Positions 1 through 11,537 of a stretch of 64,000 nt of DNA are shown piece after piece. The notes under the pieces are model-generated. The model did not search any database and was not told the DNA's origin. It worked only from the letters and a program-made list of their open reading frames with translations. A program made the translations under genes and the position numbers. Numbering within the stretch: the stretch's first letter is position 1; each line of letters starts with the position of its first letter. Source of the stretch: Pocillopora verrucosa (Eukaryota > Cnidaria > Anthozoa > Scleractinia > Pocilloporidae); NCBI RefSeq assembly GCF_036669915.1, contig NC_089316.1:20092354-20156353 (forward strand), given 5' to 3'.

Positions 1-562
1 CCTGTCTAATTGGACAAAGGTAACGCTTGTAAGCTTCTGCCAGCTTGGGTCCAATTGTGATAACTTGATCAGCAATTTTACAGAGTTGGATTTCTGTTTC
101 TTGCATTTTTTGACCTTCTGAAATGTCTTTGTACATTCCTTCTTCTTCAGGAGCAGAGTAAACAACTTGAATCCATTTGCAATGACTGTAATTTGGATTT
201 CTCTTGATGAATGCAGCTGGTCGGCCAAGGTGAACTCCATAACCAATGACACAGTCTATTTTATGGTCTCTTGGAGGAGATAACAGGCAAAGAACTGGCT
301 CAACACCAGGAACTCTATCTGCTTCAATGAGCTTCACATTGTGACTTTTTGCACTGCTCCTGTCTGCTTCACTACAATTTAGAAGCAAGACACTAACATC
401 CACATTGGGGTGTTTAGCTAACTGGATGGCCAGCTCTCGGTTGATAGTTGACAAGTCCCCATTAGTTGATGATTTCCACTCACTACTTAGCAAAGTGACT
501 TTCAGTGTCATGTTTTCCTGGTCTTCCTGTGATGTACAGGCCACACCAGGAATTGTGAAATC
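1..562 (-). CDS. GT4 glycosyltransferase-domain exon, partial at window edge (class-1 copy D)
   Basis: The minus strand is open from a splice acceptor at 563-564 to the window edge, about 187 codons with no stop or frameshift. It encodes the N-terminal half of a GT-B fold, family-4 glycosyltransferase and aligns residue by residue with the exon at 28559-29765: same STNGDLSTINREL stretch, same SPPRDH segment, same CKWIQVV strand and same GPKLAEAYKRYL helix. The ATG that could start the other copy is ACA here, so either the exon is internal or translation starts at the next ATG (LKVTLL follows). The donor-sugar site would lie outside the window. The absence of damage in the visible half suggests a functional gene. 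Its partner domain cannot be seen; by similarity to its closest paralogue a Death domain is expected, which is inference. Confidence 0.75.
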
Positions 563-954
563 CTACAACAACAAAACAAGAATGGTATTGACAATAAGCT
601 GTAAAACAATAATAAATCACAATAATGCATGTCCACTTGATATGTAATGTCAATTCTTTTGGAAATTTACAGTTAAGTTTTATCCTTTGGCAAAAAGTCG
701 GCGACATGTAAAATGAGACAAATTTAAACTTAGAGATGACTACACTGTCACTGATAACAACCATGACAGTTACAAGGAATTAAATTTGAAATTAAAAATT
801 ATCCTTAAAGGGTCTTCCTTTTCAACTCACTTTGAAATTGGCACATGTAGTCTCATTGAAGAAATTTAGGTAAAGAAAAAAAAAGGAGGCAAATTTGAAT
901 GTTTTTGTCAAAGTCAAAGTTTGGTATTGTAATAATTTAGATTTCTCTAAGTAC

Positions 955-1003
955 CTTTTGTAGCATTGACATCACAGGTAGCTTTTAATTTTGAAAAGTT
1001 ACC
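955..1003 (-). other. Candidate short upstream exon of class-1 copy D
   Basis: A 49-nt minus-strand segment has a strong acceptor (T-rich tract then CAG) and a GTACTT donor. It is open in one frame, reading GNFSKLKATCDVNATK, and is conserved at 30206-30254. Its phase does not join the GT4 exon in the correct frame, so it may be 5' untranslated or belong to another isoform. Confidence 0.35.
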
Positions 1004-1935
1004 CTGGAAAAAAAACAATACAAAATGTGAGTTTACTGAGTCCATTCAAGTTTTCTATTTCCTCTTAAGAGTGTTGTTGAGGCCAATTGATGCATACTGG
1101 AGGCTAATTGGACCCTTCTGGGAAGCTTTCATTTCCTCATATATTTAAGATCATTGTTTAAATTGCCTACTTGGAAAATGGAAAATGGGCCATTTTCAAA
1201 ATGAGAAGTTATGTTTCCAAGGACAAATCTGGCAGCAAATATAGTAGCCACTATCTGCCAAAACTTTTCCAAATGACAAGGTATGGGATGATTTAATTGT
1301 CAAAATCGAATATTACTTAGCAGACTGCACTGAAAATCTATATTACCATCAGCTATTTGTCTGTACCAAACCCTTTTGAGTAGAATTAATTAAAATGGCT
1401 TGGATTTAGATAAATTTTTTCTCCATAATGGCTTTTCAAACACACCCCCTAATTCCATGAAATTCCACCAATTCCATGGCACTGAGCAAAATACAATTTT
1501 TCTCTTCAGATTATGTGTGGAATCATATATCCCATGTGATAATTTCAAGTCATTCTAACAAAATCTGTCAGTAAATATTTCATTAATGATTTGAGATGAA
1601 AAAAACACAAAATTTAGTGTTCAATACCACCTTACTTTGGTATTGAAAATGTACCTTAAAGTAGGCACTATACCATGAATTATTTATTGTCAAAAACAGA
1701 CAATTGACAACCAATAGCAAGTCACCGAGCCACCACCCTGTTTATACATCTTAAACAGATTGAGAAATTTTTATGAAAGAATGTTAAATACATCACCTAT
1801 TCTTGGAAAAGCATGTTATAAAAGTCATAGATCATGGACAGAAAGCTATTTTTATATGATTAAAAAAATTATCAAGATTCATAACCAAATAAATTTCAAT
1901 TGCAGAAACAATCCTTAAAGGTCCTACATTGTAAT

Positions 1936-2147
1936 TTAATCCTTCAACTCCCAACATTGGATTGTTAATTCTCCCCTGTAGCTACTACACATTTCCCTAT
2001 AAATTAGTCACAAGAATTTGTTGTTAGATCAAGATAACAGTTTCTACCTGGTAAGATTAAGTATTCTCATTACCTGTTTGCTGGATAATGTATGAATAAT
2101 ATTGGAAGAAGTGACTTGTTAATCACTTCTGCAAGTTAAAGGGTTAA
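1936..2147. mobile_element. TTAA-flanked MITE
   Basis: A segment of about 210 bp is bounded by TTAA on both sides (1936-1939 and 2144-2147). Its ends are imperfect inverted repeats, CCTTCAACTCCC on the left and GTTAAAGGG on the right. It has no coding capacity. It resembles the element at 58378-58579, so it belongs to a non-autonomous TTAA-targeting DNA transposon family; piggyBac-like is a guess from the target site. Confidence 0.55.
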
Positions 2148-3780
2148 GCAATTGCAGAGAACAGGATTCTTCCACATGATTCTACTGAAGCCAGTAAAAG
2201 ACAATCCCAATATATTTTTGAAATCCAAAACATAGTCCAGATTGTAATTTAAAAAATTTTTCAAGGCTTAAAAATGTTTAAGAATCCTGGTTGAATTGTT
2301 AGATCCACAAATAATTTTTTTTGAAAACCCCAAAAATTATTTGCAATCTTACAATTTTTGTCAGGAAATCTACAAAAATGTTGAAATTGATGTTGAATCA
2401 TTTCCTGTAGGGTATACTGTGAATGAACTTGAGTTTTTCCTTACAACTTATACTGACTGGGCCTTCTTTTCAAAGTCTTCACATAATATAAATATCATGA
2501 CATTTTACCAAAACAAAGATGATGGTCAAAAAATCCTCTTTCAAAGGAATGTTCTATAGCAAATTTCTGCAGAAGTACCCACCTCTCTTTAGAGTATCAT
2601 CACTCATTATTCTCAAGAAACTAGGAATCTGCTTTATACAAACCAACTGGATGACAAAAAAGCATTCTTGAACTAGGAGACACATCGAAATATATTTGTG
2701 GATTGGTTGGTCACTAACATCCATAGAGGCTGGATTGTTTAAAAAAGTAAATGGGTGATTTCAAACAATTTCCCAGAGCTGATGTTTACTGATTCAATCC
2801 AAAGTAAATAAAAAATCAGCAGTGTGAAAGGTGTGAAAAAGTTACAAACAGGATCAACAAATGGGGAACTGCAAATGCAGAAATCTATGTCAAGAGAAAC
2901 CTCATCTCATCAAATCCCAAAAATAATGTAACAAAGTAGATGATTAAATAAGTTGATTGAACTAAAAAATATTTACTTATGTTCACCCTATCTGTTGAGT
3001 TGGCGGGGACAAAAGAGATTTTTCATATGAGCCCTTTCTAAATTCTGAGAGATACATGACCAGCAATCAGGGTACTTTCTTAAGGCAGGAAGAAATAAAG
3101 GACCTGAGAAACAAGGTTGGGTCTTCATTCCCGTGAAGGGATCTGATCACAATTTTTATAAGATGTTTTATTTGATATATTTTGGTTTGAAAATATCCTA
3201 TGATATGTGAGCTGACAATCAAAGTTTGTGACACAACCCAGAAGTTTAATTACTCTACCTTCTACTTCGAGAGTGAGTTGCTGATTATGGAAAATAAATC
3301 CATATCTTAAATGAACGAGTTTTTCTCCACAAATGTCTTCATGATATGTTAAAAATGAGATTTCAATTTGAAACACATCTCTCATGCGTGAAAAACTACG
3401 CATTTCAACTGAACGAAATTCCACAATCCTAAAATCAAAGTGTTTCACAGACAACGGATAATACGTCAGTTATTCGGACAAGTGGACCGAAAATGTACAC
3501 ATTTCATGGTACCACGTTTTTTCGCAATATCTCGCTCATAACACCTCACAGTTGTAAATTGATACAATGCAACGAAGGCACGGACAAAGCAAATCCAGGG
3601 AAAACACGCACATCAAGTCACACTTCTAACATACATTAAATTGAGAAAGTTTGACAAAATAAGATACATCTCTAGTTGACTGGACTTCTTTGGAAGAAGT
3701 AACCTTGAGTTGACAAAGAAGAAGAGCTTTACGCGAGTTTCCAGCTGAAGCAAACGTTGCAAACTCAGCACGTTTGTTAG
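2148..3780. other. Non-coding stretch upstream of copy D
   Basis: No convincing gene is seen. Short ORFs at 2296-2559 (+) and 3125-3454 (-) have no recognisable domain and no conserved counterpart in the paralogous segment. The DNA is unlike the matching interval of copy C (31382-32226), which holds a repeat there instead. Confidence 0.4.
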
Positions 3781-3784
3781 GAGC

Positions 3785-4135
3785 CACGAACGCTGGGAAT
3801 CTGAGATTTCAATTTTGCATGTTTTCTCACGATAAATAGCTTAAAGGCAACCTACATGTACACATTTTAAAATATCAAGAAAGTGGCATCGAACAGGTCC
3901 TGAAACGCACAAAAACAGTAGTTTCCTCAATCGAATACCTTTGATGACTGAAGCACGTATAAACTGTTGCTGATTGTTGCCACTGGTTTCCACTGCTAGA
4001 AGCCTCTAAAAGGAATGACCACAACTTCGCCGGTGAACCAATCACTCGAAGACATAATTACGAGCTGAAGAAATATGGAAGTAAACCCATGATTGATGCA
4101 AACGCTCCCTCGCTATGAAGTCAGCTCAGTGAAAA
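3785..4135 (-). promoter_or_regulatory. Conserved upstream block of GT4-Death genes (copy D)
   Basis: About 350 bp closely match 32226-32576, beginning near GGGAATCTGAGATTTCA and ending at AAGTCAGCTCAGT. Both copies lie a similar distance upstream of a class-1 GT4 exon, while the DNA between block and gene has diverged. Conservation makes a promoter or first exon plausible. No TATA box or initiator was assigned. Confidence 0.35.
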
Positions 4136-4146
4136 ATAAACCTTCC

Positions 4147-5815
4147 GTGTCCATTTTGGGAGTTACTACATCACGGGCGACGAGTGGGGGATGAAGAAAA
4201 GACCGAAGTACGAGTGGTCAGCGGGGAAACAAATTTAATAGCTCATATAGAGACATATCAGTTATAGTTGCGGAAAACAATAGTGTTGTAAAGCCGAAAT
4301 ATGAACAGTATACTTCGCTAAATAAAATGTTAAGCAATTTTTCAAAAGTGTTGATGGCACATATATCTTTTACTGCTGTAATAAACAATAGAGGCATCGG
4401 AAAAGGCATCGGTGGCATCCGGAAAGGCACCAAGAAGAATTATATTTACGTTTTGTAACTTGCTGCGTGACGAAAAAAGAAAACAAAAACCGTGGTCCCT
4501 AAATGAATTCTCCCACCTTGCGCCAAAACATTTTCAAATTTTCTGCAGCTTCACCTTTTCCTATTCGTAGGTCCGGCCAAGCCTTTATGGTCATTGGCCC
4601 CCGTATAGCCACTAACTATGGCCTATAAATAAAGGTGTTTAGTGTTAGATTGTAAAACTCCCCGAAGAAGTTTACGACAGTTAAACGAAACGCGTCAGGG
4701 AATAAAGAAATTTTACAGCTACCGTTCGTAGTTCCGTCCGTTCGTTTAAAATAATTTTTTTTAAAATTTGGTACGATAGCTGTGGTCAGTTTTTCCATGC
4801 AGCGTGTCTGGATGTACCTTTCGCAGAGACGTGGGGGGGACAGAGACACCAACACAACATTTCACCTGCCGTTCGCTTCGAAAATTAAGTTTTCATCCCG
4901 AGTTCATTTGTTAAATAAAATAGGAAAAAAACACTTCGAACGGAAAACAGAATTATTTGAACGCCTGGATCTTCTGAAAAAAGGTCTCCTAAACGAGTGG
5001 CCCTGATTATATTTAAGCATGGTAAACACGTTAGCCTTAACTTGGCTGTTTCTCGAAGCTCAGTGTTTTCTTACATGCCTTTTTCACGTGAAATGAGGCG
5101 ATTGAATATATATAATAAACACTAAAAGAACTACAGCTGATGGAAATTTAAAATGTCTTATCTAAAGGCTGTGGAAACAAACTTATTAATGACTCTAAAC
5201 ATATAGAAATCTAGAACGAAATTTTTTTAGAGTTGCTCATCTTTTCATTTTTCCGGAATCGAAAGTCGAGATTGCAAAATTCAAGTGGAAAGCAAACCGA
5301 CTGTGATTTAAGCCTTAAACAAGTCAAGATACTTTATTCCGTCATACAACAAGTTACATATCGTAAATATCATTCTTCTTGATGCCTTTCCCGATGTCTC
5401 CATTGGTTAATATAACAGTAAAAATGTTGTTCCAGTCAAAGCGTTTGGAAAATTGTTTAACTTTTGAATTAGCGAAGTATAACCTGGTAACATTTTGGCT
5501 TTACAATACGATTGTTTTTTTGTAAGTTACAAAACGTAAATATAATTCTTCTTGGTGCCTTTCCCGATACCTCCATTGTTTAATACAGCGGTAAAAGATA
5601 TATGTGCCATCAACACTTTTGAAAAATTGCTTCACATTTTATTTAGCGAAATATACTGTTAACATTTCGACTTTACAACACTATTGTTTTCTGCAACTAC
5701 AACTGATATGTCTCTATATGAAGTATTAAATTTGTTTCCCCGCTGACCTCTCGTATTTCGGTCATTTCTTCATCCCCCACTCGTCGCCCGTGATGTAGTA
5801 ACTCTCGTCCATTTT
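4147..5815. mobile_element. Long-TIR foldback element
   Basis: The arms at about 4150-4465 and 5515-5815 are reverse complements of roughly 300 bp. Both share the block GAGTTACTACATCACGGGCG near the outer end and the GCCTTTCCGATGCC-like block near the inner end. A further degenerate partial arm lies at about 5380-5520, in the same orientation as the right arm. The 1-kb centre has no transposase-like ORF. It is probably a non-autonomous DNA transposon with long terminal inverted repeats. Confidence 0.5.
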
Positions 5816-6012
5816 ACAGTTGTGTGCTTGGTTGCCAAGCCTTTGAACAGGAATGAGTCTAAGGGTGACCTTGTAATGATACAAACCTTGCTGCTTTTCA
5901 AATGCAGATTATTTCACATATTTGCACTGCGGTGGAGAGATGAAATTAGGAGATCCTCGGAGCTAAGAACACTACTGAAACGAGTAGTTGTAAATAGGAC
6001 CTGAAAAAATTC

Positions 6013-6085
6013 AGGTCCGTACGGGATTTGAACCCATGACCTCTGCGATACCGGTGCAGCGCTCTACCAATTGAGCTAACAAGCC
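6013..6085 (-). other. tRNA-like sequence, left palindrome arm
   Basis: Mirror of the unit at 6123-6195, facing away from it on the other strand. The acceptor 3' side is ACGGACC, introducing one mismatch with GGCTTGT, so this arm is slightly more decayed. The T-loop TTCAAAT is kept. Confidence 0.55.
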
Positions 6086-6122
6086 AAATCTTTGTACCCA
6101 ATTCATTGACCAGCTCCCAGTT

Positions 6123-6195
6123 GGCTTGTTAGCTCAATTGGTAGAGCGCTGCACCGGTATCGCAGAGGTCATGGGTTCAAATCCCGTACGGGCCT
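6123..6195 (+). other. tRNA-like sequence, right palindrome arm
   Basis: It folds as a complete 73-nt cloverleaf: acceptor GGCTTGT/ACGGGCC, D-stem GCTC/GAGC, T-arm ATGGG-TTCAAAT-CCCGT. The anticodon loop would be CCGGTAT, with C where position 33 should be T and an A-C mismatch closing the stem, so a working tRNA is unlikely. A-box and B-box promoter sequences are preserved. A mirror copy is on the minus strand at 6013-6085. Confidence 0.6.
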
Positions 6196-6387
6196 GAAAT
6201 TTTTCAGGTCCTATTTACAACTACTCGTTTCAGTAGTGTTCTTAGCTGCGAGGATCTCCTAATTTCAAATGCAGATTACTTTGTTATCATGCTAACTAGA
6301 TACTGGTCTCTATCACAACAAGGTCACCTTCAGCCTCACTCCAAATCAAAGGCTTGGCAACTAAGTACACAACTGTAAAATGGCCCA

Positions 6388-7797
6388 TTGTAAAAGCAGG
6401 AAAGCGTACTCCGACATCCGTCAGAATGAGGTCATCTCGGGTAGATTTCCGATTACGAAATCCGAGCTCGCACGATGTTGTCTTCGTGATGAAAGCCCTA
6501 TTTAGCATATTAGACCCGCAAAACAGAGCAGAAATGAACACGTGCTTCGTTTTCGCTCATGACTTCGTATTAGCGTCAAGATATTTGCATTTTTTTGCAT
6601 TGCTTACCTATATTACAGACTCCAAAAAATTGTTGCGATGCCTCCTTTTCACGGATGGCCGATTACAACTACAACATAGTGACACCTCCACGAAATCTGT
6701 CCAAAGGAGGATGTTAAAACACCAGAGGTCATCTCGGGTAGATTTCTGATGACGAAATCCGAGGTCGCCCGATGTTGTCATGAAGGCCCTATTTCGCATT
6801 TTAGAGCCGCAAAATAGCGTAAAAAGGAACACTTACTTCGTTTTCGCTCACGACTTTGTATTAGCGTTAAGATATTTGCATTTTTTTCCGTTGCTAACCT
6901 ATATGACATTCCACAAAATACATTTGACGCCTCCTTTTCACGGATGGCCGATCACAACTATAATGTAATGACATCTTCACGAAATCTGTCAAAAGGAGGA
7001 TTTTAAAACACCGGAAACCTCTCGATTTCTGATGAAATAAATTTAACGCAGTTACGTTCAGAGTTTAAGCGATATATTGTTCTTTCTAATCTGGTAATTG
7101 ATTAAAAAATTGTACATTACCTCGATTGGACGGAGATTAAGTTTGAATATAATGTAGCAGGCGATATTACTTTTGTCGACAAGGATAATCCGTGACTTGT
7201 CTCACCTATTACATTTTCTCTATCTGCGTTGTGCCATGATCATCATTGAAAATATTCTATGATAATACTTTTTACAATATTTAGATGAGGATTTTCAATT
7301 CTAAACGCAAGAGTGTACCAAGGGAAAGATCTGCAAGAAACAGTTTCTCATGAATACATTTTAAAAATTCTTTTAGCTGACTTCTACATATATAAAAATT
7401 ACTACATAGATATATTTCACTTCGACGATTATCTTAATAAACAATTAACGGGAAGTTCTGAGAATCAGTTTTTTTTTCAGTTTTGACAGATTTCGTGGAG
7501 GTGTTACTATGTTGTAGTTGTAATCGGACATCCGTGAAAAGGAGGCATCGCAGAAATTTTGTGGAGTCTGTAATAAAGGTAAGCAACGAAAAAAAAAAGT
7601 AAATATCTTACGGCTAATACGAAGTCATGAGCGAAAACGAAGCACGTGTTCGTTTCTACTCTGTTTTGCGGGTCTAATATGCTAATTAGGGCCTTCATCA
7701 CGAAGACAACATCGGGCGAGCTCGGATTTCGTAATCGGAAATCTACCCGAGATGACCTCCTTCTGACGGATGTCGAAGTACGCTTTCCGTAAGAGCA
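6388..7797. mobile_element. Long inverted-repeat element with an internally duplicated left arm
   Basis: The left arm at 6388-6706 is the reverse complement of 7485-7797 over about 310 bp, and a second, more diverged copy of the left arm follows directly at 6722-7003. Shared landmarks are TCATCTCGGGTAGATTT and CCTCCTTTTCACGGATG. The centre (7004-7484) is AT-rich and non-coding. ORFs seen in the arms are conserved only because the arms are repeats. Confidence 0.6.
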
Positions 7798-8109
7798 AAT
7801 TTCGCTATTTCGCTCTTTCGTCAATTCACGATCGGGTCGTAATGACACGTGTTTTGGGGCTCCTGACTTTTTATTGCGTTTTAACTCTTACTGACTGCTT
7901 TCTTCTAAAATGTTTCTACCGAATCGATCATACTACTTGGTGCGATGGTTTGGACTGTCCAGTTCAACATTACAACGCTTCGCCTGTCCTGTTGAAGAGA
8001 GAGGATTCCGGCCAAATCGATTCGGGTAACCGCCATATTGAGCATATTGCGGGAATACAGAACCCACGAAGGCATATATTTTCCAAATCTAGACACAGAT
8101 ATTATCAAA

Positions 8110-10323
8110 ATGCGAATTCCACGTTTCAGGCTGTTAAAGTGTGGTGATATTAATCCTAATCCAGGCCCCACAAAGTATCCATGTGCTTGTTGTGAGAGGC
8201 CATGTAAGAACAATCAGAGAGCCTTACAATGCGACGGTTGCAACTTGTGGTGCCATGCTAAATGTACTCGTGTTTCTCAGGACGAATACAACCGGTTATC
8301 AAGTACTGATGATACCTGGTACCGCAATGCCTGTACTTTTAAATGGCTTTCAGACTCATTCTTTTCTGATTCAACCGAGGACTCGTTTAACAATTCGAAC
8401 TCTACGAACTCTGACACCTCTGAACCCAATGTCATTGCTGACTACAAGGCCAGTATCGCGGCTTACTACAAGTTTAACCTGTCAATAGCTCATCAAAATA
8501 TCAACAATCTTCAAAACAAAATGGACGAAATAAGGGTTCTACTGAATCAGGAGCTATTTGACATCTTAGTTCTAACTGAAATAAAGATTGACTCCAGCTA
8601 CAACAACTCGCTTTTTCAACATCCTTTGTACAGGATAATTAGACGCGACAGGAAAAAGGGCGGCGGTGGCATAATGGTTTACATCAAACATAGCGTCTCT
8701 GCTTACAGACGCAGGAAGCTAGAGCCTGTGGATATCGAAGCTGTTTGCATCGATGTAAAGGGTAGGGGAAATACCTGGTTTTCTCTTCTCGCCTGTTACA
8801 GATCTCCAAACAAAAATAAACCAACGGAATTTTTGTCAACTCTCTATTCTACGACCGAAAATCTGTACAATCACCGTAATGAATTACTCATTATTGGTGA
8901 CTTAAACTTCAACATGCTCAACAATGATAGCTGTTCTCCTGACAACCGGCTATCTGAATACTGTGACCGTTTTCAACTAACAAACATTGTAACTGTGCCT
9001 ACCCGAACAACGGATACATCGAGCACACTTCTTGATGTTAAACTGACAACTCATCCGCAACGATTCTGCTATACTACCTTACAACTCGGTATCAGTGATC
9101 ATGACATGGTTGTAACAATTCGTAAGTGGAAGCTTCCTAAACCCCCACCAAAGCTCATTAGTTATCGTTCGATGAAACGGTTCGACACTGATATTCTCCA
9201 GGATCTAAACAGTGTCCCCTGGGACTGTGCGTTCATTCACGATGATATCAACGACATTTGGGCGACCTGGTATAAATTATTCGCTGAAGTGATTGATCGT
9301 CACGTACCACTTAAGAAGAAATTAGTACGCGGCAATGCTGTGTCATGGATGACACCAAAAATTATCCAGGCTATAAACACTAGAAATCGTCTCCACAGAA
9401 GGTTTACTAAGAAGAAAACATCTGAAAATTGGGAGACCTACAGGAAACAACGGAACCTCGTCACATCCTTAAAACGTTCTTCCCTCAAGTCATACTGCAT
9501 TAATGTATCCACAAACTCCGAACACCCCGGGGAATTTTGGAAGAAATTTCATTGTTTACTCCTAAGTAAAGACAGAGGTAACAGCCATGTTCAGCTGATT
9601 GAAGACGGGCGCCTCATCACTGATAGTACTGATATCGCCAATCTTCTAAATGATTATTTCATTAATGCAGTACCTGGACCGGCTAGCCACATGCCCAACT
9701 TACAGCCAGAAGAGTTCAAGACACATCCAAGTGTTGTATCCATTGGACGGAAGTTTGAAAGACAAACGAGCTTCTCATTTACTCCTGTTCAGGACTCCTA
9801 TATCAAAAGGATACTTTCTACTATCAAAATAAACAAAGCCACCGGTGTTGACGGAATCTCTCCACGCCTGCTGAAACTTGCTGGGCCAAGAATTTTCAGT
9901 TCTCTCACAAAATTAATCAACCAGTGCATTGTTAGTGTCTCCTGGCCTACAGATTGGAAAACCTCTATTGTCTCACCGATCTATAAAAAAGGTACTGAGA
10001 CTTTAAAATCTAATTACCGTCCTGTATCTGTATTATCGGCTGTTTCAAAGGTAGCGGAAAGAGTTCTCTTTGATCAGTTATATGAGTTTTCTCTTGACTT
10101 TCTCAGCAGGAATTTGACTGGTTTCTTGAAAGGACACTCATGTTCGACAGCCCTTCTCAAGACATTCGAAGACATTAGAAAAAAATTAGACTCTAGCGAA
10201 CACTCTGCAGCAATTACCATAGATCTCTCCAAAGCATTTGACTCTATCAATCATGATTTGCTTCTTGCAAAGCTGTCAGCTTATGGTGTAACTAAAGTCG
10301 CCTTACAACTTCTACGTTCTTGA
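8110..10323 (+). pseudogene. LINE ORF2-like polyprotein, N-terminal part: 2A-like, PHD, endonuclease, RT start
   Basis: The chosen ATG starts MRIPRFRLLKCG, followed at once by DINPNPGP, a 2A-like ribosome-skipping motif known near the start of such elements. A PHD-type finger follows, with CACC, QCDGC and WCHAKC; its last CxxC pair is altered (WYRNAC). The endonuclease, roughly residues 150-370 from the TTG-started frame, keeps GDLNFN and SDHD. The RT begins with KATGVDGISP and NYRPVSVLS and reaches motif A, AITIDLSKAFDSINHD. The frame then ends at TGA. Compared with the expected RT, one extra base at about 10322 causes the break and a second stop, TAG at 10364-10366, lies in the restored frame. 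The catalytic residues themselves are intact, so inactivation looks recent. Confidence 0.8.
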
Positions 10324-10381
10324 CTTGACTGACCGTAAGCAACATGTCAAGACTAACGGTATTTAGTCGGATTGGCAAATT

Positions 10382-11011
10382 ATGAGGTGTGGAGTTCCTC
10401 AAGGCTCAATCTTGGGCCCCCTTCTCTTCAATATATATATGAACGATGTGAATTTTTCAGATATTTGGTGCTCTTTAAGATTTTATGCCGATGACACTAC
10501 TGGGTACTCTTCAAACCTTTGTCCATCTACCTTGCAAATAAATCTACAAAACAACGTTGGTCTACTCGCTTCCTGGTTTTGTGAGAACTTTCTGGCGATC
10601 AATCATAATAAATCTCAATCCATTGTTTTCAACAGAGCAACTTTACGAACGCCCTTTGTTATTGACAGTAATGAACTGGATTACGTTACACATATCAAGC
10701 TTCTTGGAGTAGTCATCGACAATTTACTCTCTTTCAACGTATACATTAAAGAAGTTTGCCGGAAAGTGAACACAAAAGTTTCAATTCTCCGTCGCATTCG
10801 TAAATTTATACCCTCAGATGTGATGATTAAATTGTACAAAGCTTTCATTCTCCCTCGCTTCGAATATGCATCACCACTGTTTATAGGTCTAAGTAAGGGT
10901 CTGTCTGCGAAACTGGAGTCAACCAACGCATTCGCTCTGAGGACTCTTCTCAATTATTCTAAATCGACTGCTTACGAAGAGTTATTGAAAACTGTAAATA
11001 TTAAAGTTTAG
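10382..11011 (+). pseudogene. LINE reverse transcriptase, central part
   Basis: Continues the RT after the break near 10322. It contains motif B as CGVPQGSILGPLLFNIYMND and the catalytic motif C as FYADDTTGYSS, followed by the thumb segment with SILRRIRKFIP and LPRFEYASPLF. Reading ends at about 11009, where a further frameshift moves the frame to LEHRRIEQALILVYKSIHNQ. No separate gene is implied; it is the same retrotransposon. Confidence 0.8.
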
Positions 11012-11328
11012 AACATCGACGCATAGAACAAGCACTTATACTTGTATATAAAAGTATTCATAACCAGACACCGAACTACATTCAGGAAATGTTTTCTCTG
11101 CGAAGTAATGGCTACAGCCTACGTGGCCATCTTAAGGTTGTTCTTCCAAGACCAACCTCATCTTATATGCAACATTCTTTTACGTACCAGGCTAGCAAAC
11201 AATGGAACAATCTGACAGACAAAATAAGGATGTCGGAATCCCTTTCTATATTTAGGAAAAATTTGCAAGACATACAGTTGTCCTCATCGTATGACTGCAG
11301 CTGTTTGTTTTGTAAACAAATAGTCTAG
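11012..11328 (+). pseudogene. LINE ORF C-terminal part
   Basis: Third frame segment of the same element, with the typical CR1-group ending: QEMFSLRSNGYSLRGH, then a KQWNNLTDKIR segment and an amphipathic SIFRKNLQ helix. It finishes at TAG 11326-11328, followed by an AT-rich 3' untranslated region. Confidence 0.7.
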
Positions 11329-11537
11329 TCACCGATATTCCCTTTTATTAAATTATTGATTACTTTAATAGCAATTATTCATTCTAGATAATTAATTTTT
11401 ATTTCTTACCTATTACTCATTACTTATACATGTAAATTATGTCAATTTTTATGGCACATTTGCATTTAAACGAGCTATTCGCTCATATGCGGTATGTGGT
11501 AAAAAAAAACAAAAGTTACTTACTTATGGGTGGGTGT

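Larger units (their letters stand above)
5809..6383. repeat. Near-perfect 575-bp palindrome containing two head-to-head tRNA-like units
   Basis: The sequence from 5809 to 6085 is largely the reverse complement of 6123-6383, with a spacer of only 37 bp. Outer ends read CCATTTTACAGTTGTGT on the left and its complement on the right. Inner halves of the arms each contain one tRNA-like body. The arms are not identical, with several substitutions and small indels, so this is not a simple assembly fold. Confidence 0.75.
7800..11520 (+). mobile_element. Non-LTR retrotransposon (CR1/L2-like), nearly full length, decayed
   Basis: One long coding unit carries, in order, a 2A-like motif, a PHD-type zinc finger, an apurinic-like endonuclease and a reverse transcriptase, the usual order for CR1/L2-group elements. 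It ends in an AT-rich tail with an A-run at 11501-11509 and then joins duplicated host DNA at about 11521. The 5' end is not sharply defined and may lie against the inverted repeat ending at 7797. Confidence 0.75.

Noticed and set aside
6123..6195. Functional tRNA gene
   Set aside because: C at position 33, an A-C pair closing the anticodon stem and its place inside a repeated palindrome argue for a tRNA-derived repeat.
8141..8488. 115-codon plus-strand ORF inside the LINE
   Set aside because: It overlaps the PHD-endonuclease frame in another frame and has no domain; it is a shadow.
10681..10953. 90-codon minus-strand ORF
   Set aside because: Antisense of the LINE reverse transcriptase thumb region.
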